DNA of 64,000 nt from Pseudogracilibacillus auburnensis. Lineage in GTDB: Bacteria > Bacillota > Bacilli > Bacillales > Amphibacillaceae. Under the pieces are notes generated by a model. That model was given only the letters and a program-made list of their open reading frames with translations. It had not been told where the DNA came from and did not search any database. The stretch is taken from positions 31,312 to 95,311 of the forward strand of contig NZ_QJJQ01000017.1 in assembly GCF_003201975.1 (NCBI RefSeq), written 5' to 3'. A program made the position numbers and the translations under genes. Shown piece after piece: positions 1 through 9,508 of this stretch (position 1 is the stretch's first letter; each line of letters begins with the position of its first letter).

Positions 1-402
1 TAATTTTAATAGTGCAAATAAATGGTCGATATGGCTATGAACCCCACCGTCTGAAAGTAAACCGAATAAATGGAGAGCACTGTTCTTTTCTTTTACTTGC
101 TTAATCGCTTGTAAAAATGCCTCATTTTCAAAAAACGTTCCTGACTTTATTGCATTATTTATTCTCGTTAAGCTTTGAAAGACGATTCGACCAGCACCGA
201 TATTTAAATGCCCTACTTCGGAATTACCCATTTGCCCGTCAGGAAGCCCAACTGACTCTCCACTTACATGAAGCTCATTATGAGGATAGCCGTGCCAATA
301 ACGATCAAAATTCGGCTTATTCGCCTGAGCAACGGCATTTCCTTGTACTTCTTCACGTAATCCGAATCCGTCTAAGATGATTAATGCAGCCAGCTTTGTC
401 AT
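1..402 (-). CDS. gpmI: 2,3-bisphosphoglycerate-independent phosphoglycerate mutase, N-terminal part
   Basis: This glycolytic enzyme interconverts 3- and 2-phosphoglycerate in the cytoplasm. Only the first 134 codons are in the window; the gene runs off the left edge. The start of the protein reads [17 protein letters not shown], the metal-binding alkaline-phosphatase-fold N-terminus. [16 protein letters not shown] follows near residue 57 and holds the serine that is phosphorylated in this family. The ATG shares an ATGA overlap with the tpiA stop codon, so the two are translationally coupled. It is the fifth gene of the usual Bacillus order cggR-gapA-pgk-tpiA-pgm-eno; eno would be expected just outside the window. 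Confidence 0.97.
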   Translation of the reverse strand, partial: MTKLAALIILDGFGLREEVQGNAVAQANKPNFDRYWHGYPHNELHVSGESVGLPDGQMGNSEVGHLNIGAGRIVFQSLTRINNAIKSGTFFENEAFLQAIKQVKEKNSALHLFGLLSDGGVHSHIDHLFALLKL

Positions 403-1160
403 GATAATTTATTCCCTGCTTCCACTAGTTGAATAAATGATGCTGGTTCAAGACTTGCACCACCAACAAGTGCACCATCAATATCTGAAGTACTTAAGAG
501 TTCATCAATATTTTCTGGTTTCACACTACCACCGTACTGAATAACGACTTTTTCGGCAGTCTGTTCGGAAGTGATTTTCGCGACTATATTTCGAATATGA
601 TCACATACTTCATTTGCATCGGCACTTGACGCTGTCTTTCCAGTTCCAATCGCCCAAATTGGCTCATATGCGATGATCGTATTTGCTATTTGCTCATCTG
701 TTAACCCATCTAAAGCAATTTTAATCTGTTTTTCAATATGTGTTAACGTGTCATTCGCTTCACGTTGCGCTAATGTTTCTCCAACACAAACGATTGGTGT
801 TAAATGATGACTAAATGCTGCATGCACTTTCTTATTTACTGTTTCATTTGTTTCATGATAATATTCCCGGCGTTCAGAATGACCAATAATAACATGGCTT
901 ACTCCAATATCGGCTAGCATGACCGGGCTTACCTCACCTGTAAAAGCACCACTTTGTTCAAAATGCATCGTTTGTGCAGCTATTTTCACATCCGTCTGTT
1001 TTACTTTATTTACTAACGAAGATAAATAAGGGAATGGTGCGCAAATAACCGCTTCTACTCGTTCATTTGTTTTTAACTGTTTTACTTCATCTATAAATTG
1101 TTCCGCTTCTTGTTTCGTTTTATGCATTTTCCAATTTCCTGCAATGACTATTTTTCGCAT
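399..1160 (-). CDS. tpiA: Triosephosphate isomerase
   Basis: Interconverts dihydroxyacetone phosphate and glyceraldehyde 3-phosphate. At 253 residues it has the normal length. It carries the N-terminal GNWKMHK with the substrate-binding Asn and Lys, the electrophilic His in IIGHSERR, the catalytic Glu in [11 protein letters not shown], and the C-terminal phosphate-binding GGSVKPEN and GALVGGASL motifs. The start has a good ribosome-binding site (AGGAGT). It lies 26 bp after pgk and overlaps gpmI by four bases, so it belongs to the CggR glycolytic operon. Confidence 0.99.
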   Translation of the reverse strand: MRKIVIAGNWKMHKTKQEAEQFIDEVKQLKTNERVEAVICAPFPYLSSLVNKVKQTDVKIAAQTMHFEQSGAFTGEVSPVMLADIGVSHVIIGHSERREYYHETNETVNKKVHAAFSHHLTPIVCVGETLAQREANDTLTHIEKQIKIALDGLTDEQIANTIIAYEPIWAIGTGKTASSADANEVCDHIRNIVAKITSEQTAEKVVIQYGGSVKPENIDELLSTSDIDGALVGGASLEPASFIQLVEAGNKLS

Positions 1161-1186
1161 GGATGACTACTCCTAACTTTTAAAAA

Positions 1187-2368
1187 TTATTTATCGTCTA
1201 AAGCGCTAACCCCTGGGAGAACTTTTCCTTCCATAAATTCTAGAGATGCGCCTCCACCTGTTGACACGTGATTCATCTTATCCGCTAGCTGAAACTTTTC
1301 AACTGCTGCTGCTGAATCCCCGCCACCGATAATCGTATATCCGTCTGTTTCAGCGATTGCCTGTGCTACTGCTTTCGTACCAGCTGCGAAAGGTTCCATT
1401 TCAAAAACACCCATCGGACCATTCCAAACGACGAGCTTCGAATTTAAAATGACATCACGGTATGTTTCAGCTGTTTTTGGGCCGATATCAAGACACATCC
1501 ACTCGGCTGGAATTTCGCTTGCTGCGACCACTTTACTATTTGCATCTTTACTAAATGCATCAGCGATAACAGCATCTTCTTGAATATGAAACTGAACCCC
1601 TTTTTCTTCTGCTTTTTTCATAAAGCTTTTTGCAAGATCAATTTTATCTTCTTCTAGTAAGGAATTTCCAATTTCATAGCCTTTCGCTTTTAAAAATGTA
1701 CAAGCAAGGCCTCCGCCAATGATTAAATGATCCACAATCTCTAAGAAGTTTTCGATCACATTAATTTTGTCCTTAACTTTGGAGCCACCAATAATTGCTG
1801 TAAAGGGACGCTCAGGATTATGTAATGCCCTACTTAATACTTCTATTTCCTTTTCCATTAGAAAACCTGCTGCAGCAGGAAGTTTTTCCGCGACTCCTGC
1901 AGTTGATGCATGGGCACGATGAGCTGTCCCAAAAGCATCGTTCACGTAAATATCAGCCATATTTGCAAATGCTAAAACAAGGGAAGGATCATTTTTTTCT
2001 TCGCCACTTTCAAAGCGAACATTTTCAAGTAAAACGACTTCTCCATCTTTTAAGTTTGCGATAGCCTCATCTACTTCAGGTCCATATACGGTATTTGTTT
2101 TTACTACTTGTTTATGTAAAAGTTCGGCAAGTCTATTGGCAACGGGATCAAGACGTAACTCTTCGACAACTTTTCCTTTAGGCCTGCCAAGATGTGTAGC
2201 TAAAATCACTTTTGCACCATGGTCAAGTAAATAACTGATTGTTGGAAGTGCTGCTTTTATTCGTGTATCATCTGTCACCATTTGATCTTTCATCGGTACG
2301 TTGAAGTCAACACGACAAAATACTTTTTTTCCTTTTACGTCAATATCTTTTAACGATTTTTTATTCAT
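1187..2368 (-). CDS. pgk: Phosphoglycerate kinase
   Basis: ATP-forming step of lower glycolysis: 1,3-bisphosphoglycerate plus ADP gives 3-phosphoglycerate plus ATP. The 393 residues match the bacterial norm. Visible signatures are [11 protein letters not shown] near residue 18, THLGRPKG near 58, [24 protein letters not shown] in the hinge region, and the nucleotide-binding NGPMGVFE and [11 protein letters not shown] near the C-terminus. The start is preceded by AAAGGAG at 8 nt. A 409-bp spacer with a terminator separates it from gap, wider than in a tight operon, so pgk may partly depend on read-through or its own promoter. Confidence 0.99.
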   Translation of the reverse strand: MNKKSLKDIDVKGKKVFCRVDFNVPMKDQMVTDDTRIKAALPTISYLLDHGAKVILATHLGRPKGKVVEELRLDPVANRLAELLHKQVVKTNTVYGPEVDEAIANLKDGEVVLLENVRFESGEEKNDPSLVLAFANMADIYVNDAFGTAHRAHASTAGVAEKLPAAAGFLMEKEIEVLSRALHNPERPFTAIIGGSKVKDKINVIENFLEIVDHLIIGGGLACTFLKAKGYEIGNSLLEEDKIDLAKSFMKKAEEKGVQFHIQEDAVIADAFSKDANSKVVAASEIPAEWMCLDIGPKTAETYRDVILNSKLVVWNGPMGVFEMEPFAAGTKAVAQAIAETDGYTIIGGGDSAAAVEKFQLADKMNHVSTGGGASLEFMEGKVLPGVSALDDK

Positions 2369-2439
2369 ATGTAAAAACTCCTTTAGAGTCTAATATGGTT
2401 GATTCATTTTCATTATACAAGAAGGGAGGAAAATAACAT

Positions 2440-2715
2440 AATAAAAGTAAGCACAGACGCTCTAGCGCGACGTCGATTACTCATTGCAATAAAACCTATC
2501 GAAGGTTTTCGCACTGTGCTGAAGATTTTATTGCACTTGATCGAAAATTTACGCACCATGCAAGGGTTTTTCCGCGCTTTCCTAAAAATTTGCGCACTTT
2601 ACTAAAACTTTTGCGCGCTTTCCTAAAAATTTTTGCACTTACTGGAGATTCCGACACTTTACCTAAAGTTTCCTCATTTCACTGTCGTTTTTCGCACTTT
2701 CTATCGCTGAGCAAT
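2440..2715. repeat. Degenerate short tandem repeats between gap and pgk
   Basis: This gene-free spacer holds eight or nine imperfect units of about 19-30 bp. They are built on a GCGCACTTT motif followed by CTAAAA and a T-rich tail, clearest at 2570-2640. No continuous reading frame explains it. A related but weaker pattern (gcggaaagttt, gcggaagttt) occurs in reverse sense at 9155-9240. Function is unknown. Confidence 0.55.
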
Positions 2716-2740
2716 TGTTTTGATTTGCAAAAAAATAAAG

Positions 2741-2765
2741 CAAAAAAGGGAGGCAAGCTCCCCTA
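2741..2765 (-). terminator. Rho-independent terminator after gap
   Basis: Read on the minus strand, a GGGAG/CTCCC stem with a 5-nt loop is followed directly by six T residues, 13 bp past the gap stop codon. The stem is short, so partial read-through into pgk is plausible. A terminator between gap and the pgk-tpiA-gpmI block would help gap mRNA exceed that of the downstream genes. Confidence 0.6.
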
Positions 2766-2777
2766 CTTTCGTTGCAA

Positions 2778-3806
<1,029 letters not shown>

Positions 3807-3879
3807 TTATTTGGCTCTTTTCGTATTGATTGTTATCATTTAAACCGCGTCCCGCATATACTCCACTTTTCACGAGCAG

Positions 3880-4100
3880 TTGTTGAGTCTCCGACGTACA
3901 AAGGACGTGCTAGTGCAAATGTTTTCGATGGGACGAGCGTAAGCACAGTCCCAAATGTTTTCGATGGGACGAGCGTAAGCACAGTCCCAAGACGTGGCAG
4001 TCTTATCCTGCCTCACTCGCTTCGCTCGTTGCGGAGTCTCACCTAAACTGTTCTTCCCACAGGAGTCGACATGTTTTCGGTTACGCTCAGTGCATATAAT
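3880..4100. repeat. Dispersed intergenic repeat element, copy 1, with internal 36-bp tandem duplication
   Basis: This GC-richer patch lies in the cggR-gap spacer. A 36-bp block is present twice in perfect tandem at 3917-3952 and 3953-3988. Each block can fold GGGAC/GTCCC around GAGCGTAAGCACA. The leading segment AGGACGTGCTAGTGCAAAT (from 3903) recurs exactly at about 14780, and relatives occur at 23030-23330 and 58780-59100. No protein is encoded. It looks like a non-autonomous Bacillaceae intergenic repeat that inserted between the repressor gene and its target. Confidence 0.7.
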
Positions 4101-4157
4101 GTAGTTCTTTCTTCATTCAAAGTAACATGATTAGAAAAAAGCCTAATATTTTTATAT

Positions 4158-5180
4158 TTATATCAAATATTGATTCACAATTTCAGTTGCAGCCGCTTCA
4201 TCTGTAATTAATACGTCATTTTTACGTTGCTTCATAAAGGACGCAATAGCTTGTGCCTTCGATTTTCCACCAGCGACCGTAATAACATAATCTGTACTTG
4301 CTAAATCTTCTAACTGGATGCCGATTGTTCTTACTTTATGAACAATCTCCCCTTCTCGATTAAAATAATAGCCAAATGCCTCACTAACTGCTTTTTCACT
4401 TGTTAATTTTTCAACAATATGGTCGTCTGTCTTTCTTCGTTCGGCCATTGCCAACGCTTCGCCAATTCCGTGTAAAACAATGGAAGCATTTTTTATATAG
4501 GACAACGTTTCTGCAATGGATGGCTCATTGATAATCGTTTGGTACAATGTTTCGCTTAACGGGTCAGGGACATGTAGCAATCGGTAATCCCCTTTTTCCG
4601 CCTTTGCCATTTTTGCAACGATTGTATTTGCTTGGTTTTCTACCTTTTCACCAACGCCACCTCTGGCAGGGACAAATAAACATTTAACATTGAGAGGAAC
4701 CATTGCATTTGCAACAGATGCCATCGTCGTTCCTCCCGTGACGGCAATCGTCACATCTTTTTTAATTATTTCCTTTAAAAAAGCAACTGCTGCCCTACCT
4801 AGTTCTTGTTTCACAAACGTTTCTTTGTCACTATCACCAGCAACGATGATTACTTTTTCTACATCCATCATTTGTTCTAATTTCGCTTCGAGTGTCGTTA
4901 ATCCAGAGAGTTCACGAATAAAAGCATGTAATTGTTCAATAATACTTTTACCTTCTTCTGTAATAACCATACCTTTTGTCGTTACTTGAATTAAACCTTG
5001 TTCTTGCAAATGCTCCATTTCATTACGAACATATCTTTCTGGCATCTTCGTATGATCTACTATTCCTCTTCGACCAATTGTTTCAAACAAGTAGATCGTA
5101 TAAAGTATCGTATAACGTTTGTGCATCACCTCAAGTAAATCAGGGTAAATGACTTTTTGTAACTGAATTAACTCTTTCAT
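4158..5180 (-). CDS. cggR: Central glycolytic genes repressor CggR (SorC/DeoR family)
   Basis: Repressor of the gapA operon that is released by fructose-1,6-bisphosphate. The N-terminal winged helix-turn-helix reads MKELIQLQKVIYPDLLEVMH through GRRGIVDHTKMPERYVRNEM. A SorC-type sugar-phosphate effector domain follows, with TGGTTMASVA, FVPARGGVGEKVENQAN, HGIGEA and EAFGYYFN, all typical of CggR. I place the start at the internal ATG at 5180 because it has AAAGGAG 8 nt upstream. An in-frame start at 5258 would run through the operator and is not matched by the family N-terminus. The product is 340 residues, the family length. Confidence 0.96.
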   Translation of the reverse strand: MKELIQLQKVIYPDLLEVMHKRYTILYTIYLFETIGRRGIVDHTKMPERYVRNEMEHLQEQGLIQVTTKGMVITEEGKSIIEQLHAFIRELSGLTTLEAKLEQMMDVEKVIIVAGDSDKETFVKQELGRAAVAFLKEIIKKDVTIAVTGGTTMASVANAMVPLNVKCLFVPARGGVGEKVENQANTIVAKMAKAEKGDYRLLHVPDPLSETLYQTIINEPSIAETLSYIKNASIVLHGIGEALAMAERRKTDDHIVEKLTSEKAVSEAFGYYFNREGEIVHKVRTIGIQLEDLASTDYVITVAGGKSKAQAIASFMKQRKNDVLITDEAAATEIVNQYLI

Positions 5181-5220
5181 TAAGAAAACTCCTTTAACGA
5201 CTAAACAGAAAATTACTTTA

Positions 5221-5257
5221 GGGTCATTTTTGTCCCGATACACATTTTTCTGTCCCA
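5221..5257 (-). promoter_or_regulatory. CggR operator (two direct half-repeats)
   Basis: On the cggR coding strand two similar blocks occur 19 nt apart: GGGACAGAAAAATGTG and CGGGACAAAAATGACC. They match the tandem CGGGAC-N6-TGTCC layout known for the B. subtilis gapA operator. They sit between the putative promoter and the cggR start, as expected for roadblock repression. Confidence 0.85.
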
Positions 5258-5267
5258 CTTGGAGTAA

Positions 5268-5295
5268 AAAATAAGTAAGACGCTTAGCCTTGCAA
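5268..5295 (-). promoter_or_regulatory. Putative sigma-A promoter of the cggR-gap operon
   Basis: On the minus strand, TTGCAA and TATTTT are separated by 16 nt, directly upstream of the CggR operator. The -10 match is weak, but its position between the glutaredoxin-like gene and the operator is right for autoregulated cggR. Confidence 0.45.
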
Positions 5296-5333
5296 TTATT
5301 TTACCATAAAATGCATTGGAAAATCAATCTTTT

Positions 5334-5576
5334 TTACACGTTATTTTTGATAGCATGTTCAAGTGTTTCCAAATCCATTTCCTCACATGTTAAAAAAGTA
5401 TCATTCATTCGAACAGCAGGGATAAGGAGTTGATATTCCTCTAGCCATTCGTCATTCGTATAAATATCAAGTTCCACTAGTTCAAAATCATAATATCGTT
5501 TAAGCATCATTAAGAGTGCATAAGCATCATCACATAAGGAACAATTATTTTTTGTGTAAAATTGAACTTGTAACAT
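5334..5576 (-). CDS. Glutaredoxin-family thiol protein
   Basis: An 80-residue thioredoxin-fold protein with the redox motif CSLC near residue 12, a central DIYTNDEWLEEY segment, and the cis-proline region IPAVRMN that completes the active site. This is the short glutaredoxin-like (DUF836) class often found beside cggR in bacilli. It would act in cytoplasmic thiol-disulfide exchange; its partner is unknown. It begins 6 bp after the NUDIX gene and is probably co-transcribed with it. Confidence 0.85.
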   Translation of the reverse strand: MLQVQFYTKNNCSLCDDAYALLMMLKRYYDFELVELDIYTNDEWLEEYQLLIPAVRMNDTFLTCEEMDLETLEHAIKNNV

Positions 5577-5582
5577 TTATTC

Positions 5583-6239
5583 CTACCCCTTTAAGATTGG
5601 TTTCCATCCTTCTTCTTTTTTTAATAATCCAGTAAAATGAGTAATTATTTTCGCGGTAAGTCCCCAAATCACTCGATCTTCATATTCATAAAAAAGTTCA
5701 TCAAGCTGTCTAGTTCGCCAGTCATAATTTTCTCCGCCTTGAATTAAGTCAAACGGAAAGTCTTGTTCTGGAACAGCTTCGAAATTTACTTTATATCTTT
5801 TTGGTTCCGTATGAAGAAAATAGGATAAAGGAACAGTAAACACTTCTGCAACTTCTGCTTTGTTTAATTTCATCGTTTCGAGTGTCACTATTTCCCCAAC
5901 AAATGGATAAATGATCTGGCCATAGTCTGAAACAATATAATCAAGTGGAACGACATTTTTAATATAGGAAGGGGTGATCCCTAACTCTTCAGAAGTCTCG
6001 CGAATAGCACAATATTGTTCGTCCACATCTGTTAGGTCAACCCTTCCTCCCGGAAAACAAACATCTCCCGGCTGACTGCGCATATAGATGGATCGCACTT
6101 CAAACAATAGATGCGTTTCTTCTTTTTCCTCTACAAGCGGAAGTAATACAGCATATTCTTTACATTTATCTTTATCTAAAATTGAGGCTTGACGATTTTT
6201 TAATTTCGAAAAAACATCATTAGCGTTCATTGCTTCCAC
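5583..6239 (-). CDS. NUDIX hydrolase, CoA pyrophosphatase-like
   Basis: Expected to hydrolyse a nucleoside-diphosphate-linked substrate, probably CoA or its derivatives to 4'-phosphopantetheine plus 3',5'-ADP. The core is FPGGRVDLTDVDEQYCAIRE followed by TSEELGI, in which RETSEELG is the metal-binding part of the NUDIX box. The preceding MRSQPGDVCFPGG fits the CoA-specific subgroup. Two starts are possible: GTG at 6239 with GGAG 8 nt upstream, or ATG at 6230 with GGTGG close by. Both give about 215-218 residues. Confidence 0.9.
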   Translation of the reverse strand: MEAMNANDVFSKLKNRQASILDKDKCKEYAVLLPLVEEKEETHLLFEVRSIYMRSQPGDVCFPGGRVDLTDVDEQYCAIRETSEELGITPSYIKNVVPLDYIVSDYGQIIYPFVGEIVTLETMKLNKAEVAEVFTVPLSYFLHTEPKRYKVNFEAVPEQDFPFDLIQGGENYDWRTRQLDELFYEYEDRVIWGLTAKIITHFTGLLKKEEGWKPILKG

Positions 6240-6425
6240 CCCACCTTCTCCATCTATTATACTAATTTTTTAAAAAAATGCTTAATGATTGGAGGTAAGC
6301 AAATATTTCTTTAACAAAACAGACACTTTTATGAACTTTTTAATAATGTAAAAGATTTCTATTGACATTTACTGATTTTATGTGACAATTATGGCAAGTC
6401 TAATTTAATATTTTTCCTTTAATTT

Positions 6426-6530
6426 AGTCCTGTGAGGCTAACAAGGTGAACGATATATAATGCAGTACTTCTCTGCGTTCGGAATTTGTATGGATAAAAC
6501 ACCTTGGTAAAAGGTGTTTTTTTATTTGTA
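6426..6530 (+). promoter_or_regulatory. PyrR-dependent transcription attenuator
   Basis: The sequence AGTCCTGTGAGGCT at 6426-6439 matches the conserved PyrR-binding loop (ARUCCNGNGAGGYU). About 55 nt later a perfect hairpin AAAACACCTT/AAGGTGTTTT at 6496-6520 followed by T residues forms the intrinsic terminator. In the known mechanism, UMP/UTP-bound PyrR stabilises the first hairpin, lets the terminator form and switches off the permease. No pyrR lies in the window, so PyrR must be encoded elsewhere. Confidence 0.93.
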
Positions 6531-6584
6531 TATCGGACAAGCACTCACCTAATAATAAAAGGAAAGCGATAGGAGATAAAAAAT

Positions 6585-7868
6585 ATGGCAAAATATGATG
6601 AAATTCAAGTTCATGAGCGACCACCAATCCAACAAAGTATTCCGCTTGGCATTCAGCATTTATTTGCAATGTTCGGCTCTACTGTATTAGTGCCAATTAT
6701 TTTTGGGGTGAACCCAGCAACTATTTTGTTAATGAATGGAATTGGGACCATCCTCTATTTATTTATTACAAAAGGGCAGATTCCTGCATATTTAGGATCA
6801 AGTTTTGCATTCATTTCACCAGTCCTTGTCGTACTTGATAAATATAATGGAGAAGAAGGATTCAGTTATGCATTAGGCGGATTTTTAATGGTTGGAGTCG
6901 TTTTAACCGTTGTTGGAATTATTGTAAAATTTGCGGGAACTGGTTGGATCGATGTTATTTTCCCACCCGCTGCAATGGGGGCTATCGTCGCTGTTATCGG
7001 ACTTGAACTTGTTCCAGTAGCAGCTGAAATGGCTGGATGGATTCCTGCTGCTGATGCAGGTGCTGATTGGAAGATGGATGTTACGTCAGCAACTGTTGCA
7101 CTATTAACTCTTGTGATTACAATTGTTTTTTGGGTAACGATGCGTGGTTTCTTAAAAATCATTCCAATTTTACTAGGTATTATTTCTGGTTATATTATTG
7201 CTTGGATGTTTGGCTTATTAAATTTCGACCTAGTACGTGAGGCTTCTTTTGTAACGGTTCCACAACTTTATACAATGAAATTTGACTGGTCAGCTGTTTT
7301 TATCATTTTACCTGCTGCGCTCGTCTTAATTCCTGAACATATTGGTCACTTATTCGTCACGAGTAATATCGTTCGGAAAGATTTAATGAAAGAACCTGGA
7401 CTGGATCGTTCATTTATAGGGAACGGTATTTCAACGATCATTTCGAGTTTCTTTGGTTCAACACCAAACACAACGTACGGTGAAAATATTGGAGTACTTG
7501 CAATTACACGCGTATATTCTACTTGGGTCATTGGAATGGCTGCTGTCATGGCGATTATTTTATCGTTTGTAGGTAAACTTGCGGCACTCATTCAATCGAT
7601 TCCAACTCCTGTCATGGGTGGAATTTCACTATTATTATTCGGAATTATTGCGGCAAGCGGGATTCGCATGCTCGTTGAGGCAAAAATTGATTATTCGAAA
7701 TCACAAAATTTAATTTTAACTTGTGTTGTATTAGTAATTGGAATTAGTGGCGCTTCCATTCATATTGGAAAAGTTGCGTTAACTGGTATGGGACTGGCCA
7801 CTGTCGTTGCAATTATCCTTGGATTATTTTTCAAAATCCTTGAATTATTAAAGTTATCGAATGAATGA
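6585..7868 (+). CDS. pyrP: Uracil permease
   Basis: Proton-coupled uracil importer of the NCS2/UraA family, 427 residues with about 14 membrane-associated segments. Family motifs are clear: IPAYLGSSFAFISP in TM3, the substrate-binding glutamate segment LIPEHIGH, and TPNTTYGENIGVLAITRVYS in TM10. Nucleobase specificity is assigned as uracil from both the UraA-like motifs and the PyrR attenuator immediately upstream. AGGAGAT precedes the ATG by 7 nt. It stands alone, outside a pyr biosynthetic operon. Confidence 0.95.
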   Translation: MAKYDEIQVHERPPIQQSIPLGIQHLFAMFGSTVLVPIIFGVNPATILLMNGIGTILYLFITKGQIPAYLGSSFAFISPVLVVLDKYNGEEGFSYALGGFLMVGVVLTVVGIIVKFAGTGWIDVIFPPAAMGAIVAVIGLELVPVAAEMAGWIPAADAGADWKMDVTSATVALLTLVITIVFWVTMRGFLKIIPILLGIISGYIIAWMFGLLNFDLVREASFVTVPQLYTMKFDWSAVFIILPAALVLIPEHIGHLFVTSNIVRKDLMKEPGLDRSFIGNGISTIISSFFGSTPNTTYGENIGVLAITRVYSTWVIGMAAVMAIILSFVGKLAALIQSIPTPVMGGISLLLFGIIAASGIRMLVEAKIDYSKSQNLILTCVVLVIGISGASIHIGKVALTGMGLATVVAIILGLFFKILELLKLSNE

Positions 7869-7869
7869 T

Positions 7870-7898
7870 TTTTGCTGCAAATTCGTCTGTGGTATAAT
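7870..7898 (+). promoter_or_regulatory. Putative sigma-A promoter of the yidC2 leader operon
   Basis: A perfect TATAAT at 7893-7898 lies 33 nt before the leader ORF start. The -35 is poor (TTTTGC at 17 nt). It is the only convincing -10 between pyrP and the leader gene. Confidence 0.5.
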
Positions 7899-7930
7899 AT
7901 AAACAACTACTGTTCGGGAGGTGAGTGCGA

Positions 7931-8302
7931 ATGTTTTTAGATCTATTTAACGACCTTTTCATTAACTCAAGTCTTTTCTATGTTTATTTCGGTGTATTGT
8001 TAACAACAATTGGGATACATCAATTCGGTTATTTACGTTATACGATGGTCACAACGCGTTCTGAATTCGTTATAAAAGACTATAACAATGTAAAGCTCGA
8101 TTTGGAAGGTCTTAAAAAACCAGTCTTTTCAAATGAATCATTTATCGTTTGGTTTATTGTTACTTTTAAACGAATCGATCTGCCTGACGATGACAAAGAA
8201 GATGCTACTTTCTCTAATTTTATCCATATGCTTAAAATTAGAGGAGGACAAAAATGGGCAAAAACAACGTACTCACCATTATTAAAAAATATCGTCTTTT
8301 AA
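7931..8302 (+). CDS. Membrane-anchored leader protein, candidate MifM-like arrest peptide controlling yidC2
   Basis: A 123-residue protein of no family I can name. One N-terminal membrane segment (about residues 15-36, SLFYVYFGVLLTTIG) is followed by a cytoplasmic tail. The tail has an aromatic/basic stretch WFIVTFKRIDLP and an acidic run DDDKEDATFS at residues 86-95. B. subtilis MifM, the leader of yidC2 (yqjG), has the same layout: a TM, a W/F/R-containing arrest segment, then an acidic run ending at Asp-Ala near residue 90. The start is the ATG after GGGAGGTG rather than the in-frame GTG 6 nt earlier. Unlike MifM, the frame continues through the hairpin and 49 bp into yidC2. The assignment is inference from architecture and position. 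Confidence 0.75.
   Translation: MFLDLFNDLFINSSLFYVYFGVLLTTIGIHQFGYLRYTMVTTRSEFVIKDYNNVKLDLEGLKKPVFSNESFIVWFIVTFKRIDLPDDDKEDATFSNFIHMLKIRGGQKWAKTTYSPLLKNIVF
8208..8247 (+). promoter_or_regulatory. Hairpin sequestering the yidC2 ribosome-binding site
   Basis: CTCTAATTTT at 8212-8221 pairs perfectly with AAAATTAGAG at 8234-8243. Pairing extends outward with two G-U pairs to 8208/8247, a 14-bp stem with a 12-nt loop. The 3' arm contains the whole GAGGAGG ribosome-binding site of yidC2. The acidic codons of the leader (GAT GCT at 8201-8206) end just before the 5' arm, so a ribosome paused there would cover and open it. Confidence 0.8.
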
Positions 8303-9066
8303 TTATTTTTAGTTTACTATTTCTTACAGGATGTGGAACAGAAATCACACCGATTGATGGATCATCCACTGGGATATTTGATCATTATTTTATTTATCCA
8401 TTTTCACTTTTAATAAAAACGTTAGCAAACATACTCGGAAGCTATGGTTTATCTATTATTATCATTACATTAGCAATCCGACTTGTCTTATTACCATTCA
8501 TGATGAAACAAATGAAAGCAAGTCAAATCGGACAAGAGAAAATGAAAATCATGAAACCCGAAATGGAGCAAATTCAAGAAAAATATCGCTCAAAAAAAGG
8601 AACTGATCATCAACTTGACATGCAAAAGGAATTGACAGCACTGTATAAAAAGCATCAATACAATCCATTTCAAATGGCTGCGGGTTGCTTGCCAATGCTT
8701 ATTCAATTACCATTTTTATTCGCTTTTTATTATGCAATAAGACGTACACCTGAAATTAGTGCTCAATCTTTTTTATGGTTCGACTTAGGACAAACAGACA
8801 TCATTTTAGTACTCATCGCCGTCGCAATTTACTTTTTACAAGCAAAAGTGAGTCTTATTGGACTGCCAGAAACACAGAAAAAACAAATGGCCATTTTGGG
8901 TTATTTTTCGCCAGTTATGATCGGGGTTATTTCACTTAATTCCCCAGCAGTCCTGCCTTTATATTGGGCAGTAGGTGGATTATTCGTCCTATTACAAACA
9001 CTGTACATGAAAAAGTTTTTAACAAACGGTGTCACAAAAGATCCAAAGAAAGCTTTACAAGAGTAG
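8254..9066 (+). CDS. yidC2: YidC/Oxa1-family membrane protein insertase, lipoprotein form (YidC2/YqjG type)
   Basis: Inserts membrane proteins alone or with Sec. The N-terminus has a lipoprotein signal (LLIIFSLLFLTGC), with the lipid-modified Cys at about residue 27. The 60KD_IMP core follows: SLLIKTLANILGSYGLSIII with the first core TM, the conserved Arg of the hydrophilic groove in TLAIRLVLLP, the cytoplasmic coiled-coil KPEMEQIQEKY, and CLPMLIQLPFLFAFYYAI. At 270 residues it is normal for Gram-positive YidC. The context (membrane-anchored leader, hidden ribosome-binding site) points to the inducible second copy rather than the constitutive SpoIIIJ copy. Confidence 0.95.
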   Translation: MGKNNVLTIIKKYRLLIIFSLLFLTGCGTEITPIDGSSTGIFDHYFIYPFSLLIKTLANILGSYGLSIIIITLAIRLVLLPFMMKQMKASQIGQEKMKIMKPEMEQIQEKYRSKKGTDHQLDMQKELTALYKKHQYNPFQMAAGCLPMLIQLPFLFAFYYAIRRTPEISAQSFLWFDLGQTDIILVLIAVAIYFLQAKVSLIGLPETQKKQMAILGYFSPVMIGVISLNSPAVLPLYWAVGGLFVLLQTLYMKKFLTNGVTKDPKKALQE

Positions 9067-9073
9067 TATTTCG

Positions 9074-9110
9074 GCTCACACTACCTTTATCAAAGTGTGA
9101 GCTTTTTTAT
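9074..9110 (+). terminator. Rho-independent terminator after yidC2
   Basis: A perfect 9-bp stem GCTCACACT/AGTGTGAGC with an 11-nt loop is followed by TTTTTT, starting 7 bp after the stop codon. Confidence 0.9.
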
Positions 9111-9508
9111 TCATGCAATTACATCTAATCCTTTGTCGATTTCTGATCATTCTAGTTTAGTGCGGAAAGTTTTGAAAAACTGCAGGAATTTCCAGTCCCT
9201 TGCGGAAGTTTGGCAACAAATAATTGCAGAAGCATTTTAATAGCAGGCGTTGCAACAATGCTTTTCGTTAGCAAGTAAACTGGTAAAATGTTTGTATTTT
9301 CTTACTGCCAAAGAAGTGCGCAGTATCTTTTTTACCGAACTTTTTGAACAATTTCTATTAAACGTATGCAATCTTTCATTAGGTATTCAATCTTTTGCTT
9401 TAAGAACAACGTTTTTCGGATGTCGGACATTCTCAAGTCATCTTTTCTTTCAATTTGGATTTCTAGAACAATTTTATTATAATAAATTGTTAAAGGAGTG
9501 AAGTTAAT
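9111..9508. other. Spacer before trpB; no gene recognised
   Basis: No supported ORF. At 9155-9240 there are degenerate copies of a GCGGAAGTTT-type motif related to the 2.5-kb spacer repeat. At 9305-9335 a weak ACTGC/GCAGT hairpin followed by a T-run could be an attenuator for trpB. I see neither a T-box (no TGGNACCGCG) nor a clear run of NAG triplets for TRAP. Confidence 0.4.

Noticed and set aside
5180..5258. Longer CggR N-terminus starting at 5258
   Set aside because: It would translate the CggR operator and lacks family similarity; ATG 5180 has a ribosome-binding site and matches the family start.
9111..9508. T-box or TRAP leader upstream of trpB
   Set aside because: No TGGNACCGCG T-box sequence and no run of regularly spaced NAG triplets could be seen.
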